Part shown: one piece after another, positions 56,701 through 64,000 of the stretch
Layout of the letters: every line of letters begins with the position of its first letter
How positions within the stretch are numbered: the first letter of the stretch is position 1
Assembly: GCA_024036415.1 (NCBI GenBank)
Contig: JAMWET010000522.1
Location: forward strand, 186,001-250,000
Reading direction: 5' to 3'
Length of the DNA stretch: 64,000 nucleotides
Source: Prochilodus magdalenae
Lineage: Eukaryota; Chordata; Actinopteri; Characiformes; Prochilodontidae
Translations under genes and position numbers: made by a program
Notes under the pieces: generated by a model
Seen by the model: the letters and a program-made list of their open reading frames with translations, nothing else
Database searches by the model: none
Told to the model about the DNA's origin: nothing

Positions 56701-59700
56701 GGATGACCAGCTGTCAATCTGAGTCACTCCATGTCATGTCATATAGACAAAATCATGCTTTAACGTTGTGACCTTCCCAAAATCCACCCACTTTACCACA
56801 GTTTGATTGACAAGGGTCCACAGCAAGCACTTTTTGTGTGTAAGACCAACTATTTCCATCAGAATCCGCAGTTTGTAAAAGTGTTTCTGTGCTGGTAAAA
56901 ATGTTTCACATCTTGTAAATTAGTTTTTACTTTTGTAATTTTGTTTTTGGAAAAGATTCTTTTGTTTGTAAATTTGTAGTTTTTGTAATTTGGTTTTCTG
57001 AAATATTCATTTGTTTTGCACTTCTCGGCCACTGTACTATAGGGTGACTATAGTTTTTAAACGTCATCTGATGTAGTTTTTTGTGTTTATAGCAGGACTG
57101 AAGGCCCTCTGATTGGCTCAGTAGGCTCATTCAGGCAGTAATCACTCTGATCAGGTGGTGTAGTTATTTTCCACCTGCCATTTTATCAGCACCAATAATT
57201 TGGATTAGTTTGCCGCTTTACAAACTGGGTTACAAATCTTCTCTGAAGGCTTCGCTGCCCCATTTCTGTGTTCAGTTGTGTGTGCATATGAGAAAGAGGG
57301 AGCGAGAACGAGAAAAGGGGAAGTTAATTGTGCTTTGTTGCCACACTTTTTCTTTATAGGCTAGGTCACTTGCTAGCATCGCTGGGTGGATCGTCTCTGA
57401 GGTACAGACCCAATTAGACATGAACTATGCTCAATTCAGTCATGTAACGCCCACGCCCCTCTTCTATTTTCACCCATCCAAAAATAAGCACAGAAAGAAC
57501 TGGAAACCTGTTCATGAGTCGGAATGAAAGTGAAAGGGGGGCCTGCATTAGCAGGTTTAGCGTCCTGTTTATCATTAAAGCCACATATTCAAAAACCCCA
57601 ATACGCACTCAACACTGTACTATATAACCTAACACACCCTAGGTTCATTTTATACATTATATACTTCATTATATATTACTCCATGTCTTCGTGTCACGGC
57701 TATGGTGGTCAGGGTAGAAAGCTAGCTTAGAGGTTAGCTAACAAAACAGCTAAACATGAAGGAAGCAGGAAACATCCTATAAAAGCCCATAGGCAACAAT
57801 AAGGAATGGGCCAGTTTGGCTTTTGTCAAAGGTTAGTTGCTAGGTTAGGTAGCTTAGCTAGGCCAACTGCAGACACCTCCTCTTCTCCTTCTCATCAGAA
57901 GGAAAGAGCTAGAACAATAACTGAGAAGTTTTTGGACTCATCTATTAAATCAACAAGGAACACAGAACTGCAGCCTGCTAAACAAACAGGAAGCTCAGCC
58001 AACATGGAGACCCGGACCCAGAGAGGGTGGCCACAGGGTGGTCTGTTTTTTTAACTAGACGGTTGCCTGTTAGTCCTGTTTTTGGGTGAACTGTTTAAAA
58101 TGTTTGCTCAACAACGTGTGTCACATCTGTGTCAAAAGACATGCCTTCCATTTCATTGGTTTAACAAGGTCATGTGACATCGCTCGCCTACTGGCTAACC
58201 GCAGGTCAGCCCTCTAAATGCTAGACTCACAAATGTCCATTCCACCCAATAAGGTGAGTAAAGCATCATGTATGTGTTATATAGGTTATAGATTCAATAC
58301 TGTTCTAGTATCACAACCAACCCCCCCACCTCCTTCATAATGTCCTCCTTTTAGGGGTGGGATGTCCTTTTAGGGGTGGTTATGAAAGTGACCACCCCAG
58401 ACCTGGACGTCTTAGTATGCAGATTGGAGAAGGAAGGGAGTGATGGTCTAATGGTTCACAGATTCCATCAGTATTGTTTCATTTTGGGATCGGACGCAGA
58501 GTTTGGGCCCGGGAATGGGTAATATGTCGGGCATGGTGTCAGAAAGATGTAGTGTTGATTTGAAGGTCAGGTCTGTAAACAGCAGAATGGAGTAGGTTGT
58601 AACTCTGTGTTCTCATGTTGTTCCGCAGATCCGCAGAAGGAGGCCCACACCAGCAACACTATTCAGAGTAGCTGACCAAACATCTCCTGAAGATGATAAC
58701 TCCACACATCAGGTACAACAGCGCCTCTGCTGGCCTGGAGGCTTACCGGCATCCACATCGCGGCCACACATAGGCACATACACATTACTGGTGTACATGC
58801 TTAAAGTGAAGGAGCTTCCTTTACTCTCTTTTGGTCCACATGTATGTATGTATGTATGTATGTATGACATAAACGTCTCAGTAACTTCTCATAAACTTTT
58901 GCTTATAGCACTGTTCATCACAGGTGGATTTAAAGCGCATTTCCTCATTACTGAGTGTGTGGAATGTGTACAGAGTGATCCAGAGTAGGTCTGAGGTGAG
59001 GTGGTTCAGATGTTCTTTACAGTGGAGGTGATGGGAACCAGCGGAACCAACACACATATAGACACTTTATTAACTATCTAAACTGTTATAAACTATTTTG
59101 AGTGTTATATGGAATGTTGATGATGGGAAAATCTGGGAATTATGTTTTCTTTTGGGGACTATTTTTGGTCATTGCAGCATGTATCCCTCCACCATGAATG
59201 GAGTTCAAGGCTGAAATCGTAAGACAGTTAACTGAGTATATAGTGAGATACTGTATCTGTGTACAAAGTAGTGCAGGAGTAACGAGTACTGAGTTCTTTT
59301 TTCCAGGAAATAATAATTAGCATGATTCCTATACATTTTAAGAGTAATAATTAATAACTTGTAATGGATTACTGAACAATAACACTGGAGTTATCTACCA
59401 TTTTCCATTACAACCAAAACCAGGAAGAAGAGGCTACACTGAAGGCTACAATCGTGAATCACAACTGGAAATCTATTCTGTTATAAGGTGATGCCATCTC
59501 ATAGGATGATACTTATTGCTCGGCCCTTCACACCACACACCACACAGAGGGCTAAACCAGTAAAAACTGACCACTCTGAAACCAGTCCGATCCAGTCTAG
59601 CTTGTGAAGGTGGATCTACCAGCTTGTTCTACCACATTTTTAGGATCCGACTCTGGTTCAAACAGATACGCCAGAACCAACACCACTATAAGAACAGACA

Positions 59701-60390
59701 CAGTGGTGTGCAGGAGAAGCTTGTAGCAGAATGCCACTCTGGAGGTTGACCAATAAACACCCTTATAATTCACAGGATCCAGTGACAATCCAGGGAAGGA
59801 ATACACACGGGCCAAAGCATCATTAGTTTAGTGGATGTTTGCCAGCTACTAAATGAGGTCTGTTAAACTCTTTAGACATCTGGTTCCCATCACCACCACT
59901 GCAAACAGTTCTGACTGAAGTTTCACACTAAACAACTCTGAATGACTCTGTTTACATCCTTACCATTTAATTATGCTGGATTTTCTCTTTAAAGTAGGCC
60001 AGATCCATTCAGCCTTGTTCCTGCATTACAGCATCTGGATCAGAGTATAACCACCCGGAGGAAGTGATGTAATGATGTCACGACTGAGGAATCAGTCTTC
60101 TGTTTAGCTTGTCTTGTTATTGACCCTGTAGACGGTGTTTTTCAGTGGGTTGTTGGTGAAAACGGCGTCCTCAAACCCAAACGAGTGAATCCCAGTGTCT
60201 ACCAGCCTCCCTCTCTGAAAGGTCAGTGTAGATGCTCTGCAGCACTGGGTCTTTGCTGTGTGTGCTGTTTGGCTTTGCTGTGCTACACACACACACACAC
60301 ATACAGATTCATGCACACGCTCAGCTTTCAGTCTGTTGTTTGTTTATTTATTTATTTTCTCGTGTGTGAGAGATTAGGGACAGTGACAGC

Positions 60391-60445
<55 letters not shown>

Positions 60446-63400
60446 AGTCATACAGACACACGTATGCTGTTTGATTTTGGGTCTGGCCATAGTTTCTCCT
60501 TCAAAAAGTCCATCCCACTTTTTTTTTTTAGCACAAACACATTTATCCATCCATATTACTTATGTATTTATCTATTCATTTATTCATTGCAATCATTCTC
60601 AATTCTAACATACATCCTAACAATCAATTAATAAATACTTACCCAGGCTGAAAGAGGATGCGGCTAAACTGCTGTTGACTAAATGGGTGTAGCTAAACCG
60701 CTGTAGACTAAATGAAGGTGGGGCTAAACTGATGTTGATTCAAAGGCTGGAGGTAAACTGCTGTAGGCTGCATTGGCTAAATAGGCAGGGCTAGATTGCT
60801 CTAAATCAATGGGTTAATGAGTTAAACTGATGTAGATTGAATGGGTGGAGCTAAACTGCTGCAGGCGGAATGGTTGGAACTAAACAGCTGTAGGCAGATT
60901 GAGCAGTGATAAACTGCTGTTGCCTGAATGGTCTGAGCTAAACTGCTTTAGTCTTAAAGGCAGGAGCTAAATTTCTCTAGGCTGGAATGGCAGGGTTAAA
61001 CTGGTGTGGATTGAATGGTTGGAGCTAAGCTGATGTAGGCTAAATGGGCAGGGCTAGACTGCTCTAAGTCAGTGGGTGGAGTTGAACTGATGTAGACTAA
61101 ATGGGTGGAGCTAAACTGCTGTTGGCTGAATGAGTGGGGCTTAACTGCTGTAGGTTAATTGGGCGGAGCTAAGCTGCTGCAGGCCGAACTATTGGAGTTA
61201 AACTGCTATAGGTTTGGTAAGTGGCGGCGGTAGGCTGAATGGGCGTGGCTAAACTGCTGTTGTGAAGGAGGTAGTGATATGACGCTAGAGTGACTCTGTT
61301 CTGCGCTAATTGGCCTTGACTTGCCTTTGAGGAAGGGTGTTGAATCAGACTTGAAGTGGCTGATTATCTGGACTGGTGTATGTTGTAAAGTTAGTAAAGA
61401 TAAAGTGTAATGAATAGGCTGCTCTGGGACCACAGACTTATCGCTGGATATGAAAACATACATCACGTCTCAGGTCACTCTAAATCACTTTCAGTTTAAA
61501 CTATGTAACGAGTGACTATCTAGCAGGGGAATGGGAAGTTCAGCCAAAAACACAATTACACAGGCCTGACAATGCCTCATTATTTTAGGCACCGGCTAAC
61601 AAGGCTAACACAGCTAACGAGCGGTGGGGGAATCCTGAAAGCCAACCGTGTTAGATTAACCGCTAGCATCATTGGGAAGGAAGAGAAATCATCTAATCAC
61701 ATTTTACAGTGAGTAGAACCATCTGTGACAAACTTCACACTAGTCTTTCTGGAAACTCTGGATATGTTACTGATGTCTCTCGTCCTTCTAGATACGTCAC
61801 TGACTGTGAATGCGAGTAGAAATCTAAGCAGGTTTCAGGTACTTGTAATGGAAAAGAATGGAAAGAAGCTACATGTAACACACATGGAATGTTCTGTAAA
61901 GCTTCAGAGGTTTGCGTTTAATCTAGAAAGACCAAATAAGCTAATGTGGCTTGGTGTTCGCTTAGCACTAGCATATTACTACAATCCGAATCAAGTGCTG
62001 GCAAAAACCAGCAGCATGATTAGAAGATTTTTCCCCCAAATTATTGACATTTATGGCCCAATAGTCACCTCTTCTAACAACTTCACCAATTAACATGGTA
62101 CTAACTGTATTCCTCAAACTGTGTGGAGGTGTTCAGTATAGGGTGGCCACACATTCATTTTGTCAACTGCCAGCCCTTTGTCTGGTGCAGTACCTGGACG
62201 GATGTCGATTAGTAATATTAACTATATAACTATTGAAAATGTTCACTTGCCAACAATATTATATGTGCCATTGGCTCCCGTCCGTGTGAGAAGACATGCC
62301 TTGCATTTCATTGGTTTATCGAGGTCATGTGACATCGAGTTGCCCATCAGTTAACCACAGGTCAGCCCTCTAAATGCTAGTTAATTAGTAAGCTCCTGAA
62401 TCACAAATGTCATCCATGCCACCCAATTAGGTGAATAAAGTATCAGTTATGTGTTATATAGGTTAGGTTATGATTTTAACAACCCACCCTTTATAATGTC
62501 CTCCTTTGGGGTTATGAAAGTGGCCACCCTAGTTTTGTATCTTTAATAGAACTGATCATGTTCCGACTTTGAATGATTCCCTGTTATCTATAATTATGCT
62601 ACATTAGCGTAGCTAAGGAAGCAGCAGCTATCTCCTTCAAAATATCTGATTCAGAATGAACTCCTTGTCCTGTGATTAGGCCTGGGTGAAGTTCAGGTCG
62701 TGCTTAAAACCACTACAACTAGATATTTTTAAAAGGCCCCAAACCAGCATTTCTTCACAACAGTAGGGTCCCAGCTGGTGGGGAAGTTCTTCAGTCCTGT
62801 TTGTCTCAGGTGTCTCCTCTGGAATCTAAAATGGTGTTTTTACCAGTATGTCTTCACCAGTATAGTAAAAGGCAGTAAAACAGTTATAACATGGTAATAA
62901 AAACAAGGAAACCTTTATGTGGGTCATTGTGTCCAAACTTTTAACAGGTAAATATATATGTATAATTGTGCATATAGTTGTGTCTAGTACTGACTTGGTT
63001 ACCACAAAATAATCATTTTTGTTCTTAAAAAATCACAAAATTTTCTAGTTTTTCTTAAAATAATGACGTATGTTCTTGACATTAAATAACTCACTTTTCT
63101 GACATTTGAAAGACTGTAAGTAATACTAAGTCAATATTTTGACTGATCGTTGCCAGAAACAGAGGATAGACAGAAAAAACAAGATTTTTTTTCTCCTCCG
63201 CCTGCCAGGAATGTGTGTGTGTGTGTTTCCGGCTGCTTGGCTCCCTGCCCATTAACCTGCTTACCTGCCTGCTAGTACACTGCAGCACCAGTGACACCAA
63301 ACACAAGCTGCATGTGTCCCTCTGCCATATACAGTGGAGTTTACATTCCCGTGTGTTTTGAGGATCCCTGAAATCCTTTGTTTGTTTCTGTGTCACTGTC

Positions 63401-64000
63401 ACTCTGTGTCCTTCTGTGTCCCTATCTGTTCATCTGTGTCCTTCTCTGCATCCCTCTCTGTCCCTGCGTCCCTCTGTATCCATCTGTGTCCCCTGCTGTT
63501 TCCCGGTGTGTGTGTGTGTGTGTGTGTCCCACTCATTGTCCTCATGCATCTCTGTGTCCCCCTTTGTACTTGTGGATCCATTTGTCCTCATCTGTCCACC
63601 TCTGTTTCTCTGTCTGTGTCCCTTTCTGTCCCTTTCTGTCCCTCACTGTCAATCTCTGGCCTCATCTGTGCCCTTTCCTGGCCCCATCCTGTCCCCCTGT
63701 GATTCATAACGTGTCTCCCTGTGTCCCTTTCTGTCCTCTCGGCCCTCCTGTTACCTCATGTTTTTTTCTGTCATTGGTTTCCTCTATGACCTTCTGTATT
63801 CCACTCTGTCCTACTGTGTGCCTCTGTCCCTTTCTATCCCTCTGTGTCCATGTCTGTCTTTCTGTCTCCCTCTCGATTTGGCCCTGTGTGTCCCTCTTTG
63901 TCCTTCTGTGTCCTGTCCCTTTCTATCCCTCTGTGTAGCTGTCCAGCAGATGGCTGAGGCACAGATGCAGAAGTTGGGTGTGTATGCTCACATGGAGGAG
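41692..64000 (+). CDS. ppp1r1b: DARPP-32 (protein phosphatase 1 regulatory subunit 1B), partial at window end
   Basis: Join: 41692-41805, 58629-58712, 60146-60221, 63939 onward past 64000. All junctions keep frame and use GT-AG. Visible residues: PP1-binding KKIQF (18-22), the PKA site RRRRPTP with Thr45 (human Thr34), [20 protein letters not shown] (75-94) and the beginning of the following helix. In the family, PKA-phosphorylated DARPP-32 inhibits PP1 in the cytoplasm of dopamine-responsive neurons. The Cdk5 site (human Thr75) is Gln86 here. PPP1R1A was considered, but the LDPRQVEM and PPSLKAVQ blocks fit 1B. The acidic C-terminal part lies outside the window. Confidence 0.92.
42610..43400. 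repeat. AT-rich degenerate TTACTTA/TATTTAT repeat region
   Basis: Begins with TTG and TTA triplet runs, then TATTTATTTA units, then loosely repeated phrases such as ACTTTACCTACTTATTTACTT. It looks like a long-decayed microsatellite. No coding content. Confidence 0.8.
44060..44785. mobile_element. Decayed Tc1/mariner-like element
   Basis: Phrases such as GTTAAGGTTCTGGACTCTGG with GATCCGTCCATTGTTCTGAG resemble the reverse-strand transposase of fish Tc1-like elements, and the right end GGGGGTCTCTGACTTTCACACAGTGCTGTA resembles a Tc1-type terminus. No open transposase frame remains. Confidence 0.5.
44985..45500. mobile_element. Dispersed repeat family A, copy 2
   Basis: Related to 18180-18590 and, in reverse, to 59500-59790. 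It has AGAGCTCCTGTATCTTTAAG at one end and GTGTAATATGTCCCATTTGA at the other, with GTGGTCAGTTTTTACTGGTT inside. No coding capacity. Confidence 0.55.
45690..46010 (+). mobile_element. Tc1/IS630-type transposase 3' remnant
   Basis: Shares GCATGGGATGGATTATCACA and the following 30 or so bases with 27570-27620. Read in the right frame it gives AWDGLSQDTIRNLYNSM followed by a broken QACLAKHGGPTPY-like end. AGACACTACTTCTGTATGTG and later sequence match 56390-56520 in reverse. Confidence 0.65.
46400..46800 (+). mobile_element. Dispersed repeat family B, copy 2
   Basis: The longest copy of this family in the window. It runs from GTGAAACGCTCTGTTCTAGA through CTCCATTCATGGTGGAGGGA to GGTTCCCATCACCACCACTG. 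The two ends resemble motifs seen next to other copies (36030-36090 and 59880-59940). Confidence 0.6.
46801..49079. other. Intronic sequence without recognised features
   Basis: About 2.3 kb of ordinary AT-rich sequence with a GCTAGTAGCTA-type short repeat near 48280-48320. Short open frames have no recognised homology. Confidence 0.6.
49080..49290. repeat. Degenerate ACACTATTACA repeat, first block
   Basis: Loose repeats of AACACTATTAYAACAC with CATTA variants. The same motif forms a longer block at 50090-50720. Confidence 0.7.
50090..50720. repeat. Degenerate ACACTATTACAACACTA repeat, second block
   Basis: About 600 bases of diverged units of 12-25 bp around ACACTATTACAACACTAACA. It is almost free of long G runs on this strand, a strong strand asymmetry. 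No coding content. Confidence 0.8.
51343..51780. mobile_element. Decayed DNA-transposon fragment
   Basis: TATACAGTCAGGTCCAGGAA followed by TATGTGGATGTAGGCAAAGT resembles the well-known fish terminus TACAGTCAGGTCCATAAATATTTGG of a Tc1/mariner-type element. The opposite terminus is not clear and no intact frame is present. Confidence 0.5.
52149..52292. repeat. Four diverged units of the 37-bp minisatellite
   Basis: Same unit as the large array at 29.4-32.6 kb, for example CACCAAACCCACTCTCACTC then ACTCTGTTTATACC. It lies directly after a fragment of repeat family B (GGAGGGATACAGGCTGCAGG to GAGTCCCCCC). Confidence 0.92.
52293..53551. other. Intronic sequence
   Basis: Contains a single copy of the roughly 60-bp repeat of intron 1 of cdk12 (52855-52910, TCTGACAGACTGTAATATGC) and otherwise no recognised feature. 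Confidence 0.6.
53552..54842. repeat. Compound CA/CT microsatellite region, about 1.3 kb
   Basis: Alternating runs of CACACA and CTCTCT with TACACACAGACACA insertions. Larger blocks recur, for example ACTCTCTTACACACAGACAC several times at 54120-54320, showing higher-order duplication. It ends in CT/CCCT-rich sequence. Long open frames on both strands are repeat artefacts. Confidence 0.97.
55205..55560 (-). mobile_element. Internally deleted Tc1-like transposon
   Basis: Begins CACTGTGTGGCCCAAAGTAT then GTGGACACCTGGTCATCAC, a typical fish Tc1-type terminus. It continues with GGTGTTCGGCGGGGTTGAGG and CACAAACCATTATCCCCCCT then CCCCCAAACTTTACTGTG, phrases of the reverse-strand transposase. Much of the transposase is deleted, so it is non-functional. 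Confidence 0.7.
56390..56740 (-). mobile_element. Tc1/IS630-type transposase remnant, reverse copy
   Basis: The reverse complement of this stretch matches 45690-46010, including TGCATGGGATGGATTATCAC and AGACACTATTTCTGTATGTG, and extends further into transposase-like sequence. Frames are broken. Confidence 0.6.
56760..58119. other. Intronic sequence
   Basis: Holds a run of TTTGTAA-type repeats (56870-57010) and AT-rich sequence. No coding exon is recognised. Confidence 0.6.
58120..58400 (+). mobile_element. Repeat family C, copy 1 (decayed)
   Basis: Matches 62290-62530 in order and orientation: AGACATGCCTTCCATTTCATTGG, GGTCATGTGACATCG, GGTCAGCCCTCTAAATGCTA, GTGTTATATAGGTTA and a right end GGTTATGAAAGTGACCACCC. 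The left terminus seen in copy 2 is not recognisable here. Confidence 0.7.
58629..58712 (+). CDS. ppp1r1b: ppp1r1b coding exon 2: PKA site
   Basis: Codes residues 39-66: [20 protein letters not shown] then EDDNSTHQ. Human reads [35 protein letters not shown] holds Thr45, equivalent to human Thr34, whose phosphorylation by PKA turns the protein into a PP1 inhibitor. Acceptor TTCCGCAG at 58628, donor gtacaa at 58713, both phase 0. Confidence 0.96.
59010..59220 (-). mobile_element. Dispersed repeat family B, reverse copy
   Basis: The reverse complement carries CTCCATTCATGGTGGAGGGA, the AGTCCCCAAAAG-like block and TTTTCCCATCATCAACATTC, in the order seen at 46570-46690. Confidence 0.65.
59500..59790 (-). 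mobile_element. Dispersed repeat family A, reverse copy
   Basis: AACCAGTAAAAACTGACCAC with TCTGAAACCAGTCCGATCCA is the reverse complement of the 45210-45250 region, and the adjoining GATCTACCAGCTTGTTCTAC matches its upstream part. Confidence 0.6.
60146..60221 (+). CDS. ppp1r1b: ppp1r1b coding exon 3
   Basis: Codes residues 67-91 plus one base: [20 protein letters not shown] then PPSLK. Human reads [22 protein letters not shown]. The threonine that Cdk5 phosphorylates in mammals (Thr75) is replaced by glutamine (codon CAG). The single carried G joins exon 4 to give alanine, so the reading AVQQMAEAQ is exact. Acceptor TTTTTCAG at 60145, donor gtcagt at 60222. Confidence 0.93.
60395..60444. repeat. 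(GT)n microsatellite
   Basis: About 25 uninterrupted GT units. Confidence 0.97.
60650..61262. repeat. Degenerate tandem repeat of about 29 bp
   Basis: Some 20 diverged units around GGAGCTAAACTGCTGTAGGC followed by TGAATGGGT. Copies differ by substitution and small length changes, so the array is old. Confidence 0.88.
62140..62530. mobile_element. 391-bp MITE-like element, repeat family C copy 2
   Basis: Bounded by perfect 11-bp terminal inverted repeats, AGGGTGGCCAC (62140-62150) and GTGGCCACCCT (62520-62530). The interior shares about 240 bases with 58120-58400. No transposase. No clear target-site duplication is visible, so the superfamily is unassigned. Confidence 0.75.
63370..63935. repeat. 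Pyrimidine-rich TGTCCCTCTG-type degenerate repeat
   Basis: Loose repeats of TCTGTGTCCCT, TCTGTCCC and similar, with a short TG run at 63509-63526. It serves as an extended polypyrimidine tract just before exon 4. Open frames through it are artefacts. Confidence 0.85.
63939..64000 (+). CDS. ppp1r1b: ppp1r1b coding exon 4, cut by the window end
   Basis: Continues exon 3 in phase: (A)VQQMAEAQMQKLGVYAHMEE, parallel to human AVQRIAESHLQSI. The acidic region and C-terminus lie beyond the window. Acceptor CTGTGTAG at 63938. Confidence 0.9.
   Translation, partial: MSSRWLRHRCRSWVCMLTWR

Larger units (their letters stand above)
41806..58628 (+). other. ppp1r1b intron 1 (about 16.8 kb)
   Basis: No host exon is recognised. 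It holds AT-rich degenerate repeats (42610-43400), Tc1-like and other DNA-transposon remnants, ACACTATTACA-rich arrays (49080-49290 and 50090-50720), four minisatellite units (52149-52292), a CA/CT tract (53552-54842) and one copy of repeat family C (58120-58400). The remainder is AT-rich without recognised features. Confidence 0.75.
58713..60145 (+). other. ppp1r1b intron 2
   Basis: Holds a TATG microsatellite (58843-58866), a reverse copy of repeat family B (59010-59220) and a reverse copy of family A (59500-59790). No further exon is recognised. Confidence 0.75.
60222..63938 (+). other. ppp1r1b intron 3
   Basis: Holds a GT microsatellite (60395-60444), a degenerate 29-bp tandem repeat (60650-61262), repeat family C copy 2 (62140-62530) and a pyrimidine-rich TGTCCCT repeat (63370-63935) that abuts the exon 4 acceptor. 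No other exon is recognised. Confidence 0.75.

Noticed and set aside
63378..63938. 186-codon frame rich in cysteine, valine and serine before ppp1r1b exon 4
   Set aside because: It is a translation of the TGTCCCT repeat that forms the polypyrimidine tract of the intron.

Overview
The window is vertebrate nuclear DNA, almost certainly from a teleost fish. The evidence is spliced genes with GT-AG introns, vertebrate-type proteins, very dense microsatellites and minisatellites, and degenerate Tc1-like and L2-like elements of the kinds common in fish. It is not bacterial: there are no operons, Shine-Dalgarno sites or CRISPR arrays. I cannot name the species.

Two genes lie head to tail on the + strand. 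The first is cdk12 (cyclin-dependent kinase 12, the cyclin K partner that phosphorylates the RNA polymerase II C-terminal domain). Its promoter-like region is at about 1.5-1.9 kb and its start codon is at 2657. Fourteen coding exons run to a stop at 35009. The proposed join is in frame and predicts 1285 residues: N-terminal RS region, proline-rich region, kinase domain with PITAIRE, HRD and DFG motifs, the DCHEL plus polybasic C-terminal extension, and a short C-terminal tail. Every junction through exon 12 fits exactly by phase and protein similarity. The exon 13/14 junction is less certain. The second gene is ppp1r1b (DARPP-32, a PP1 inhibitor controlled by PKA), starting at 41692. Exons at 41.7, 58.6, 60.1 and 63.9 kb are visible, and the gene runs off the right edge. 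The order cdk12 then ppp1r1b matches the human 17q12 neighbourhood, but no neurod2 coding exon was seen between them.

The rest is repeats. A pyrimidine-only tract of about 1 kb precedes the cdk12 promoter. Cdk12 introns 1-12 hold microsatellites and decayed dispersed repeats. The 12.9-kb last intron holds a duplicated repeat, a decayed transposase-like segment and a 37-bp minisatellite of more than 3 kb. The interval between the genes holds a decayed tandem repeat split by a 5'-truncated LINE with a target-site duplication, a 42-bp minisatellite and a long TC tract. Ppp1r1b intron 1 (about 16.8 kb) holds Tc1-like remnants, AT-rich degenerate repeats, four copies of the 37-bp minisatellite and a 1.3-kb CA/CT tract.

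No new gene system is apparent. The points most worth checking are: (1) 28.41-29.42 kb, where fragments of the 26.6-27.5 kb sequence are interleaved in order with minisatellite units, which looks like a consensus or assembly chimera; (2) DARPP-32 with the PKA site kept but glutamine in place of the Cdk5-site threonine; (3) a LINE insertion whose 5' junction carries an inverted copy of its own target; (4) the short Cdk12 tail and its uncertain splicing; (5) a MITE-like element with perfect 11-bp terminal inverted repeats.
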